From VRUE01 sp963819755 (lineage in GTDB: Bacteria; Actinomycetota; Thermoleophilia; Solirubrobacterales; 70-9): 64,000 bases of DNA. Each line of letters opens with the position of its first letter. Position 1 is the first letter of the stretch. The stretch covers positions 744,001-808,000 of the forward strand of contig CAWFXB010000002.1 of assembly GCA_963819755.1 (NCBI GenBank), written 5' to 3'. Shown here one piece after another: positions 52,258 to 63,222 of this stretch. The position numbers were made by a program, and so were the translations under genes. The notes under the pieces were generated by a model. It saw nothing but the letters and a program-made list of their open reading frames with translations. It was not told where the DNA came from and did no database searches.

Positions 52258-53892
52258 CTATGGGTCGATGAGAACGCCGGGATTCAGCATGCCGGCTGGA
52301 TCCAACTCTGCCTTGGCGGCTCGCAGCGCCGCCGCGAACGGCGCGGGGCGTTGGCGGTCGTACCAGGGGCGGTGATCACGGCCGACCGCATGGTGATGGG
52401 TGATCGTGCCGCCGCCCTCGATCACCGCCTCCGCCGCAGCCGCCTTGATCTCATCCCACTGCTCGACCTCGCCGCCGCGCACAGCCGGCGCCATCACGGT
52501 GAAGTATGGCGCCGGCCCGTCGGGATAGACATGGGTGAAGCGGCAGCTGACCCGCGGCGCGCCGAGGCTATCCGCGGGCACATCACAGACCTCGGCGACC
52601 TTGGCGCGGACCGCCTCCATCGTCGTCGCGTGGAAGTCCTCGAACCGATCCCAGGTGATCGCCGTCTCGAAGGTCTCCGAGAGCACCCCGCAGGCAACGA
52701 ACGTGTCGCGCAGGTAGGGCGCGAGCAGGAACGCCGAGCGCCAGGCCCCCACCGAGTCCTCATTTCCAGCCCCGACGGGCCGATTTGACGCCCCAGAGGC
52801 GTCTTTTCGGCCCGTCGGCGGGGGGTTGGGGATGCCGCCGTGGGCTTGGGCTATTGCGAGGGCCAGGTCCATCGGGACGTCAACCGGGTGGTGGGCCGAC
52901 TCGAAGCCGAGCACCAGCAGGCTCTTCTCGCTGCTCCCCGCACCGGTCATGCCCGCCTCCGTCGCGTCGAGCAGCCGGCAGTTGCTCGGGTAGAGGCCCG
53001 ACTGGGAGATCTCGCGCACGGCGCCCGCCGCCCTCAGGAAGTCGTCGAACTCGACCCCGCAGGACGCCTTGAACTCGGGCCGCGGTCGCACCCGCATCCA
53101 GGCCTCCCCGATCACGCCGAGGATTCCCTCCGAGCCGATCAGCGCCCGGTCCGGCGACGGTCCCGCCCCCGAGCCCGGCAGCCGCCGGCTCTCCCAGGTC
53201 CCGCGCGGCGTGATCGCCCGCACCGACTCGACCAGCTCGTCGATGTGCGTGTAGAGGGTGGCGAAGTGCCCACCGGCCCGGGTCGCGATCCAACCGCCGA
53301 GCGTTGCGTACTCGAAGGACTGGGGGAAGTGGCGCAGGGTCAAGCCGTGCTCCCGCAATTGCTCCTCCAGCACCGGCCCGGTGGCCCCGGCCTGGATCCG
53401 TGCCGCCATCGACTCCGCATCCACCTCCAACACCTGGTCCAGCCGCCGCAGATCAAGCGAAACGAAGGGCCGATCCCCCAGCCGTCCCTCGATCCCGCCG
53501 ACCACACTGGTCCCGCCCCCAAAAGGAATAACCGCAGCGCCCTCGGACTCGGCCCAGTTGAGCACGGTCTCGATCTCCGACTCGTCCCGCGGCAGCGCCA
53601 CCAGATCGGGCGGATTCGCGAATTCCCCCCGAAACCCCCGCACGACGTCCCGATAAGCCTTCCCCAACGCCCGACTGACCCGCTCGTACTTGTCGTCGGT
53701 GAACAAGTCGCCGAAGCCGTTCGGCGACTTCAACCGAGCCGCCCGGATCTCGACTTGATCCAAGGAAACGGGCTCCTCTATCTCGCCGCCGAAGCCAAAG
53801 CGCTCCTTGATCCCACGCGCCGCCTCCCCCAGCTCTTTCGCAGAGGGCGCCTGGTCCTCGTACCCCCACCCCCAGTGCTTGAGCCGTCTCAT
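52258..53892 (-). CDS. FAD-binding oxidase, alkylglycerone-phosphate synthase-like
   Basis: A 544-residue flavoprotein of the vanillyl-alcohol-oxidase (FAD_binding_4) type, closest in layout to alkyldihydroxyacetonephosphate synthase. The N-terminus MRRLKHWGWGYED resembles that family, and the FAD loop is PFGGGTSVVGG (about residues 122-132). The C-terminal part has GGGTITHHHAVGRDHRPWY, which carries active-site histidines. AGPS swaps an acyl group for a fatty alcohol to make ether lipids. A hairpin (52772-52818) encodes residues about 359-374 in frame. A fatty acyl-CoA reductase gene is 22 bases upstream. Confidence 0.88.
   Translation of the reverse strand: MRRLKHWGWGYEDQAPSAKELGEAARGIKERFGFGGEIEEPVSLDQVEIRAARLKSPNGFGDLFTDDKYERVSRALGKAYRDVVRGFRGEFANPPDLVALPRDESEIETVLNWAESEGAAVIPFGGGTSVVGGIEGRLGDRPFVSLDLRRLDQVLEVDAESMAARIQAGATGPVLEEQLREHGLTLRHFPQSFEYATLGGWIATRAGGHFATLYTHIDELVESVRAITPRGTWESRRLPGSGAGPSPDRALIGSEGILGVIGEAWMRVRPRPEFKASCGVEFDDFLRAAGAVREISQSGLYPSNCRLLDATEAGMTGAGSSEKSLLVLGFESAHHPVDVPMDLALAIAQAHGGIPNPPPTGRKDASGASNRPVGAGNEDSVGAWRSAFLLAPYLRDTFVACGVLSETFETAITWDRFEDFHATTMEAVRAKVAEVCDVPADSLGAPRVSCRFTHVYPDGPAPYFTVMAPAVRGGEVEQWDEIKAAAAEAVIEGGGTITHHHAVGRDHRPWYDRQRPAPFAAALRAAKAELDPAGMLNPGVLIDP
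52772..52818. repeat. In-frame hairpin insert within the AGPS-like gene
   Basis: Arms 52772-52792 and 52798-52818 pair at 18 of 21 positions (the mismatches form a ttt/ttt block) with a 5-base loop. It is translated on the minus strand within PPTGRKDASGASNRPVGAGN, a Gly/Pro/Asn-rich stretch that interrupts the fold between two helical segments. It resembles the nuoG inserts in type but shares no sequence with them. Confidence 0.8.
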
Positions 53893-53914
53893 GATGGGGA
53901 TGGCGCCCCACCTC

Positions 53915-55906
53915 CTACCAATGCACGCCTTTCATCAGGTGCGCAAAGGCAACCGCCTCGGTGGTGGGAGCCCGATCCGGCGCCTCGTCCCCTTTGCCCT
54001 TCGCAGCCTGCGACTCAGGAAAGAGCTTGTAGGCCGTGTTGAGGATTTTGTCGCTGACCGTCGGCGCGACCGCGTAGAGCAGCTCGCCGAAGGTGCCCAT
54101 CCGGGTCGCCACCTTCTTCGGCTTGCCGATCATCGCCCCGGCGATCATCTCCGCCGCCTCCTCAGGCGTGATCGCCGGGAACATGTCGTACATCCGGGTC
54201 GGCGCGATCATCGGCGTCCGCACCAGCGGCATGTAGATCGTCGTGATGTCGACACCGTCGTCGAACACCTCGGAGGCGATCACCCGACTGAAGGCGTCCA
54301 GCGCCGACTTCGAGGCGACGTAGGCGGAGAAGCGCGGCGGGTTGGTCTGGGCGCCGATCGAGCTGATGTTGATGATGTGCCCCGACTTACGCGCCTGCAT
54401 CGAGGGCAGCAGCGCCAGGATCAGCCGCAGGGCGCCGAAGTAGTTGATCTGCATCGTCCGCTCGTAGTCATGGAAGCGGTCGTAGGAGAGCTTGACCGAG
54501 CGCCGGATCGAGCGTCCCGCGTTGTTGACGAGGATGTCGACCTGCCCGTGGTAGGCGAGCACCTCCTCGGCCATCCGCTCGACGTCCTCGACGTCGGACA
54601 TGTCGCAGCGGTGGATGTGGGCCACCCCGCCGGCTGTCTCGATCTCCCTTTTCGTCTCCTCCAGCTTGTCGACCGAGCGGGCGACGAGCAGCACGGTCGC
54701 GCCGGCGTCGGCCGCCTTGACCGCCGCCGCCTTGCCGATCCCCGAGGACGCACCGGTGATCAGCACCACCTTGCCGCGCACCGCCGCCGAGAGCGAGCGG
54801 TCCTTGAACAGGTCGGGGTCGAGGTTGCGCTCCCAGTAGTCCCAGACCCGGGCGGCGTAGCTCTCCAGCGGCGGCACCTCGATCCCCGAGCCGGCCAGCG
54901 CGGCCTCCGCCTCGGTCGAGTCGAAATGGGTGGGGTAGCTGACGTAGCTGAGCACGCCGGCCGGGATGCCGACCTGGTTCAGGGCCACCTTCGCCGCCCG
55001 CTTCGCCGGCGGGAAGAACCTCAACCCCGTGCGCACCAGGCTGGTCGCCGGATCGGTGATGCCGGAGTCGAGCTGCAGCGCCGCCTGCGGCGCGTCGGCA
55101 GCCCGGGCAAAGAGATTGAGCACCTCGCCCGCCGTCTTCGGCCTCGGGTCGGTGAGGCTGAAGGCACGACCGTCGAGCCCCGGCTCGTGGGCGATGTGGT
55201 CGATCGCCGCGGCGACGTAGTCGACCGGGACGATGTTGATCTCTCCCCCTTCGATGCCGACGGTCGGCAGCCAGGCGGGTAGCACCCGCCGCGCCTGCTG
55301 CAGCAGCTTGAACATGTAGTAGGGGCCGTCGATCTTGTCGATCTCGCCGCTGCGCGAATCGCCGACGACGATCCCAGGCCGGTAGATCCGCCAGGGCCGG
55401 CCGCAATGCTCGCGCACGACCCGCTCGGACTCGTGCTTGGTGCGGAAGTAGGGATGGGTGTCGAGGTCTTCGGCCTCCTCGAACATGTCCTCGGTCCAGG
55501 TTCCCTTGTAGAGGCCGGCGGCGGCGATCGAGCTGATCTGGTGGAAACAGCCTGCCTCGATCGCGCCGGCCAGTTCGACCGCGTGCCTGGTTCCCTCGAC
55601 GTTGGCGACCTCCTGGGCCTCGGCGCCCGCCGCCATGTCGTAGATCGCGGCCAGGTGGAAGAAGTGATCGACGTCGCCGCGCAGCGTCAACAGGTCCTCC
55701 TCGGAGACGCCGAGACCGGGCTGGGCGAGGTCGCCGGCGATCGGCACGACCCGTGCTCCATCGGCTCCCCAGGCGGTCCGCAGCTCCTCCAGGCGCCCGC
55801 GCGAACCCGCCCGGACCAGCGCGTAAACCGTCCCTTCGCGCTGCAAGAGTCTGGCCACGAGGTTGCGACCGATGAACCCGGTGGCCCCGGTGACGAAGTA
55901 GTTCAT
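53915..55906 (-). CDS. Fused SDR protein, fatty acyl-CoA reductase-like
   Basis: A 663-residue protein with two reductase domains. The N-terminal extended-SDR domain has TGATGFIG near residue 6, and YFRTKHESE with the catalytic Tyr-Lys near residue 158. The C-terminal classical SDR domain has ITGASSGIG near residue 387, NNAG, and YVASKSALD as Tyr-Lys. This tandem layout matches mycobacterial FcrA-type fatty acyl-CoA reductases that make aldehyde and alcohol. With the AGPS-like gene downstream it can supply fatty alcohol for ether lipids. ATG 55906 follows gaaagagcg. Confidence 0.88.
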   Translation of the reverse strand: MNYFVTGATGFIGRNLVARLLQREGTVYALVRAGSRGRLEELRTAWGADGARVVPIAGDLAQPGLGVSEEDLLTLRGDVDHFFHLAAIYDMAAGAEAQEVANVEGTRHAVELAGAIEAGCFHQISSIAAAGLYKGTWTEDMFEEAEDLDTHPYFRTKHESERVVREHCGRPWRIYRPGIVVGDSRSGEIDKIDGPYYMFKLLQQARRVLPAWLPTVGIEGGEINIVPVDYVAAAIDHIAHEPGLDGRAFSLTDPRPKTAGEVLNLFARAADAPQAALQLDSGITDPATSLVRTGLRFFPPAKRAAKVALNQVGIPAGVLSYVSYPTHFDSTEAEAALAGSGIEVPPLESYAARVWDYWERNLDPDLFKDRSLSAAVRGKVVLITGASSGIGKAAAVKAADAGATVLLVARSVDKLEETKREIETAGGVAHIHRCDMSDVEDVERMAEEVLAYHGQVDILVNNAGRSIRRSVKLSYDRFHDYERTMQINYFGALRLILALLPSMQARKSGHIINISSIGAQTNPPRFSAYVASKSALDAFSRVIASEVFDDGVDITTIYMPLVRTPMIAPTRMYDMFPAITPEEAAEMIAGAMIGKPKKVATRMGTFGELLYAVAPTVSDKILNTAYKLFPESQAAKGKGDEAPDRAPTTEAVAFAHLMKGVHW

Positions 55907-55932
55907 CGCTCTTTCATACACTCAATCTACGA

Positions 55933-58900
55933 ATGGCGCAAACGGCGACCGTCCAGATCCAGATGCCCGAGATGGGCGAGTCGGTCACCGAGGGCATCGT
56001 TCTCGAATGGCACGTCGCCGAGGGCGACTTCGTCAACGAGGGCGACACGGTGGTCGAGGTCTCGACCGACAAGGTCGACGCGGAGGTCCCTGCGCCGGCT
56101 GACGGCGTCATCACGAAGCTGATCGCCTCGGTTGACGACGAGGTGCCGGTTGGGGCGCCGCTTGCCGAGATGGAGCCCGGCGAGGGCAGCAAGCCCCCAG
56201 AAAAGAAGGAGGCGCCAGTTGAGCCAGCCTCCACCGGGAACGGTGCCGGCAATGGAGTCCGAGCGACCCCCGTTGCGCGACGGGTAGCCGAGGAGAACGG
56301 CGTCGACCTTGGCTCGGTAGCTGGTAGCGGTCCTGGGAGCAAGGTGACCAAGGACGATGTGCTTGCCGCTGCCAACGGCAGTGGAGCTGCCGCGGCCACG
56401 ACCGGCGAGGCGAAGCCGCTGCGGGGGCCTGCCGCGATGCTGGCTCAGGCCATGGGCGAGAGCCGGGAGGTTCCAACGGCGACCTCGTTCAGGACGGTTG
56501 CGGTCGACACGTTGGATGCAAAGCGCAAGGCGCTGAACGGACAGCTGAAAGAGCGCGGGCTGAAGGTCTCCTTCACCCACCTGATCGCCTGGGCGATCGT
56601 GCAGGCCGCGAAGGAATGGCCGGTGATGGTGCGCAGCTTCGAGGAGCGCGAGGGCAAGCCCTTTGCGATCGAGAACGGCCCGGTCAACCTCGGCATCGCC
56701 GTCGACATCGAGCGCAAGGACGGCTCGCGCAGCCTGATGGTGCCGGCGATCAAGGGTGCCGACGGCCTCGACTTCGCCGCCTTCCACACCTACTACGAGG
56801 ACCTGATCACGAAGACGCGGGAGAGCAAGCTCACCGCCGACGACTTCCTCGGCACCAACATCTCGCTGACCAACCCGGGCGGGATCGGCACCGCCGCCTC
56901 GGTCCCCCGCCTGATGAAGGGACAGAGCGCGATCATCGCTGCTGGCGCGATCGCCTATCCGCCCGAGTGGGCGCACGCCTCACCGGAGCGGCTACGGCAA
57001 CTCGGCGTCTCAAAGACGATGACGCTGACCTCGACCTACGACCACCGGGTGATCCAGGGCGCCGAGTCCGGCGCCTTCCTGCGCCGGATCGAGCAGCTGC
57101 TCGAAGGCGAAGACGGCTTCTACGAGACGGTCGCCGGCGATCTCGGCATCGACGCGGCCCCGCTCGCCGCCGCCCACCCGGCCTCCGCCTCGGCGCCGCC
57201 GCTGGGCGCCGCGCCGCCGCCATCGGCCCCCGGCGCGCCAGACGAGGAGCTGCTCGGCGCCGTGCAGGCGGCCACCTCGCTGCTCAAGGGCTACCGCACC
57301 CACGGCCACCTCGCCGCGCGCCTCGACCCGCTTGGGCGCGAGCCGCAGGGCGACCCCGCGATACAGCCCGAGAGCCTCAACCTGACGCCGGAGCTGATGG
57401 CCCGGGTGCCGGCCTCGATCCTGCGCATCGGCGTTCCCGGCGAGACCCTGCTCGACGTCCTGCCGCGGATGCGCGAGGCCTACTGCGGCTCGATCGCCTA
57501 CCAGTTCGAGCACCTCTCCTCGCACCAGCAGCGGACCTGGCTGCGCGAGATGGTCGAGACCGGCGCCCACCGCCAGCCGCTCGACGACGACGAGAAGCGC
57601 CGCCTGCTGGGCCGGCTGATCGACGTCTTCGAGTTCGAGCGCTTCGTCGAGAAAGCGTATTTGGGCCAGAAGATCTTCACGATCGAGGGCCTCGACGTGA
57701 TCGTGCCGATGCTCGACGAGCTCGTCACCCTCGCCGGCCGCGCCGGCGCCGAGGAGGTCGCCTTCGGCATGGCCCACCGTGGCCGGCTCGCCGTCCTTGC
57801 CCACAACCTGGGCCGCTCGATCGAGTCGATCCTTGCCGAGTTCGAGGGTTCCAAGCAGATCGAGATGGTCAAGGCTGTCGCCGCGATCCCCCACGGCGGC
57901 ACCGGCGACGTCAAGTATCACTACGGCCACCAAGGGGTCTACGAAACCAGCGAGGGCGAGAAGATCGCCGTGCGGCTCTTCCCCAACCCGAGCCACCTCG
58001 AGTTCGTCGACCCGGTGGTCGAGGGCGCGACCCGCTTCCTCCAGTCGGAGATCGACGGGGCGAAGCTCGAGCACAAGCCGAAGTACGCGGTGCCGGTGCT
58101 GCTCCACGGCGACGCCGCCTTCCCGGGCCAGGGAGTCGTCGCCGAGACGCTCAACCTGCAGGCGCTGCGCGGCTACACCACCGGCGGCACGATCCACATC
58201 ATCCAGGACAACCAGGTGGGCTTCACCACCGACCCAGAGGACGCCCGGTCCACCCCCTACGCCGCCGACATGGCCAAGGGGTTCAACGTGCCGATCGTCC
58301 ACGTCAACGCCGACGACGTCGAGGCCTGCTCCTCGGCGATCCGCCTGGCGATGGCCTACCGCGAGCGCTGGGGCCGCGACATCGTCATCGACGTGATCGG
58401 CTACCGCCGCTTCGGCCACAACGAGACCGACGAGCCCGCCTACACCCAGCCGGCGATCGCCGCCAAGATCAAGGCCCACCCGCCGGTCTCCGAGATCTAC
58501 GCCGAGAAGCTGATCGAGGACGGGACGATCGCCCGCGAGGACGTCGAGCGCTCGCGCCAGGAACGCCACGACGAGATGTCGGGCTCACTGAAGGACCTGC
58601 GCAGGAAGATGGAGCTGGGCGAGTACGAAGACCCGACCGTGACCACCTCCAGCACCGGCGAACTAGACCGCAGCGCCAGCCCGCCGGTCGAAACCACCGT
58701 CCCAGCGGCGAAGCTGGCCGAGCTGAACGAGGCGCTGCTCGAGGTGCCGGAGAGCTTCACGATCCACCGCAAGCTGCGCAAACCCCTCGGCAACCGGGGG
58801 CAGGCGCTCACCGAGGGTGGGATCGAGTTCGGCCATGCCGAGGCGCTGGCCTTCTCCTCGCTGCTGACCGAGGGCGTCCACATCCGCCTCACCGGCCAGG

Positions 58901-59859
58901 ACACCGAGCGCGGCACCTTCTCCCATCGCCACCTCGTCCTCCACGACGAGAAGACCGGCCTTGCCTACTGCCCGATGCAGAACCTCAGCGACGCCAAAGC
59001 GCCGTTCGAGCTCTACAACAGCCCGCTCTCGGAGATCGCCTGCCTCGGCTTCGAGTACGGCTACTCGGCGGCGACGCCGAACGCCCTGGTCCTCTGGGAG
59101 GCCCAGTTCGGCGATTTCGCCAACGCGGGCCAGGTGATCATCGACAGCTTCATCGTCTCGGGCGAGGCGAAGTGGGGACAGACGAGCCGCCTCACCCTGC
59201 TGCTGCCGCACGGCTACGAGGGCTCGGGCCCCGAGCACTCGAGCGCCCGCATCGAGCGCTTCATGGCTCTGGCCGCGGAGGGCAACATCCGCATCGCCAA
59301 TCCCAGCAGCGCCGCCCAGTACTTCCACCTGTTGCGGCGCCAGGCGCTGATCCGCAAGCCGCGTCCGCTGATCGTCTTCACCCCCAAGGGGCTGTTGCGG
59401 CTCGACCGCGCCTCGGCCACCGCCGATGAGCTGACCAATGGCCAGTTCCACTTCATCCTCGACGACCCCGCCGCGGTTGAGCGCCGCGAGAAGGTGGAGC
59501 GCCTCGTGCTCTGCACCGGCAAGGTCTACTGGGACATCGACGCCAGCGAGCGGCGCGAGGCGGCCGAGAACGTGGCGATCGCCCGGGTCGAGCTGCTCTA
59601 TCCGTTCGCCAAGGAACAGCTCAGCGAGCTGATCGCCTCCTACCCCAATCTGAAGGAGATCGTCTGGGCACAGGAGGAGCCGCGCAACATGGGCTGCTGG
59701 AAGGTGATGTCGCGCCGCCTCCCCGACCTGATGCCCGAGGGTGTCGAGCTCGGCTACGTCGGCCGTCCGACCCGGGCCAGCCCCGGAGAGGGCTACTCGA
59801 TCGCCCACGCGCGCGAGCAGGAGCGGATCGTGCTCACCGCGCTCACGCCGGGCGCCTGA
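55933..59859 (+). CDS. kgd: All-in-one 2-oxoglutarate dehydrogenase (lipoyl-E2-E1 fusion)
   Basis: A 1308-residue fusion. A lipoyl domain (about residues 7-82) carries the lipoyl-Lys K47 in STDKVDAE. A proline/glutamate linker follows, then an E3-binding domain (about 110-147, ATPVARRVAEENGVDL and GSKVTKDDVLAA). Next is an E2 catalytic core (about 175-405) with TYDHRVIQGAESG around H371. A Pro/Ala linker leads to the E1 part (from about 435) with HRGRLAVLAHN and GDAAFPGQGVVAETLN for thiamine diphosphate. Mycobacterial and corynebacterial Kgd/OdhA lack the first two domains, so this one could pass substrate within a single chain. E3 is not encoded here. Confidence 0.93.
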   Translation: MAQTATVQIQMPEMGESVTEGIVLEWHVAEGDFVNEGDTVVEVSTDKVDAEVPAPADGVITKLIASVDDEVPVGAPLAEMEPGEGSKPPEKKEAPVEPASTGNGAGNGVRATPVARRVAEENGVDLGSVAGSGPGSKVTKDDVLAAANGSGAAAATTGEAKPLRGPAAMLAQAMGESREVPTATSFRTVAVDTLDAKRKALNGQLKERGLKVSFTHLIAWAIVQAAKEWPVMVRSFEEREGKPFAIENGPVNLGIAVDIERKDGSRSLMVPAIKGADGLDFAAFHTYYEDLITKTRESKLTADDFLGTNISLTNPGGIGTAASVPRLMKGQSAIIAAGAIAYPPEWAHASPERLRQLGVSKTMTLTSTYDHRVIQGAESGAFLRRIEQLLEGEDGFYETVAGDLGIDAAPLAAAHPASASAPPLGAAPPPSAPGAPDEELLGAVQAATSLLKGYRTHGHLAARLDPLGREPQGDPAIQPESLNLTPELMARVPASILRIGVPGETLLDVLPRMREAYCGSIAYQFEHLSSHQQRTWLREMVETGAHRQPLDDDEKRRLLGRLIDVFEFERFVEKAYLGQKIFTIEGLDVIVPMLDELVTLAGRAGAEEVAFGMAHRGRLAVLAHNLGRSIESILAEFEGSKQIEMVKAVAAIPHGGTGDVKYHYGHQGVYETSEGEKIAVRLFPNPSHLEFVDPVVEGATRFLQSEIDGAKLEHKPKYAVPVLLHGDAAFPGQGVVAETLNLQALRGYTTGGTIHIIQDNQVGFTTDPEDARSTPYAADMAKGFNVPIVHVNADDVEACSSAIRLAMAYRERWGRDIVIDVIGYRRFGHNETDEPAYTQPAIAAKIKAHPPVSEIYAEKLIEDGTIAREDVERSRQERHDEMSGSLKDLRRKMELGEYEDPTVTTSSTGELDRSASPPVETTVPAAKLAELNEALLEVPESFTIHRKLRKPLGNRGQALTEGGIEFGHAEALAFSSLLTEGVHIRLTGQDTERGTFSHRHLVLHDEKTGLAYCPMQNLSDAKAPFELYNSPLSEIACLGFEYGYSAATPNALVLWEAQFGDFANAGQVIIDSFIVSGEAKWGQTSRLTLLLPHGYEGSGPEHSSARIERFMALAAEGNIRIANPSSAAQYFHLLRRQALIRKPRPLIVFTPKGLLRLDRASATADELTNGQFHFILDDPAAVERREKVERLVLCTGKVYWDIDASERREAAENVAIARVELLYPFAKEQLSELIASYPNLKEIVWAQEEPRNMGCWKVMSRRLPDLMPEGVELGYVGRPTRASPGEGYSIAHAREQERIVLTALTPGA

Positions 59860-60209
59860 TGCGCAAGCCGGTTCCCGGCCCGTTGTTCGCCCGGGTGAAG
59901 GTCCTCTCCTGGATCGAGCTGGCGATCTTCACCGCGCTGATCGTCTTCTGGCTCGTGCCCGGCTTCGAAACCGAGACGATGGTGTTCGGCTGGGCGCACG
60001 GCCTCGGCTTCGTCGTCCTCTGCATCGTCATCTGGATCGCCTGCATCAGGCGTGAGGCCCCATACACCCTGCTCGCCGCGACCCTTACCCCGGTCGGCCC
60101 GGTGGGCAGCGTGATCGGGATCGAGTTGATCGAACGACGTGGCTGGGGTATCCGGGATTCTCCGCAAAAAGTCGCGGAAAACTCCGTAGATCCGCTCAAG
60201 ATGCCTTGA
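59859..60209 (+). CDS. DUF3817 family membrane protein
   Basis: A 116-residue membrane protein with about three helices (about residues 13-35, 40-62 and 67-90). It matches the DUF3817 pattern: ARVKVLSWIELAIF, then WAHGLGFVVLCIVIWIACIRR. Often found beside central metabolism genes in Actinobacteria; its role is unknown. ATG overlaps the kgd stop (TGATG). The last 25 residues are polar and lineage-specific. Confidence 0.8.
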   Translation: MRKPVPGPLFARVKVLSWIELAIFTALIVFWLVPGFETETMVFGWAHGLGFVVLCIVIWIACIRREAPYTLLAATLTPVGPVGSVIGIELIERRGWGIRDSPQKVAENSVDPLKMP

Positions 60210-60242
60210 CCTCAGCGCTCGCAGGCGCTATAGCTAGATAGT

Positions 60243-60263
60243 GACTGTTCGTCTCGAACAGTC
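60243..60263. terminator. Small hairpin in the kgd/acnA intergenic region
   Basis: gactgttc and gaacagtc form a perfect 8-base stem around gtctc. It is 33 bases after the DUF3817 stop, and the rest of the 182-base gap to acnA shows no gene. It may be a terminator for the kgd operon or, because gttcgagtgaac follows closely, an operator. No T-run follows. Confidence 0.4.
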
Positions 60264-60391
60264 CCGTTCGAGTGAACAGAGCGCGTCGGCATCCCTCCCT
60301 GGCTACCGACGCATAGGTGCAGTGAGGGTCGCGCGGACCCCCTGCCTCCCGCGGCCCTCCTGCGCCGCCTGGCCAGAACTCAGACAGAGGC

Positions 60392-63187
<2,796 letters not shown>

Positions 63188-63222
63188 GACTTCATCCTAG
63201 GCAAACGGTGCAGGGCCGCTGG

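Noticed and set aside
53807..55282. Long plus-strand open frame opposite the acyl-CoA reductase
   Set aside because: Arg/Gly/Val/His-rich composition with no family motif; it is the antisense shadow of a clear gene in high-GC DNA.
56616..59429. 937-codon open frame overlapping kgd in another frame
   Set aside because: Arg/Pro-rich shadow frame of the 2-oxoglutarate dehydrogenase gene, which has all of its domains.
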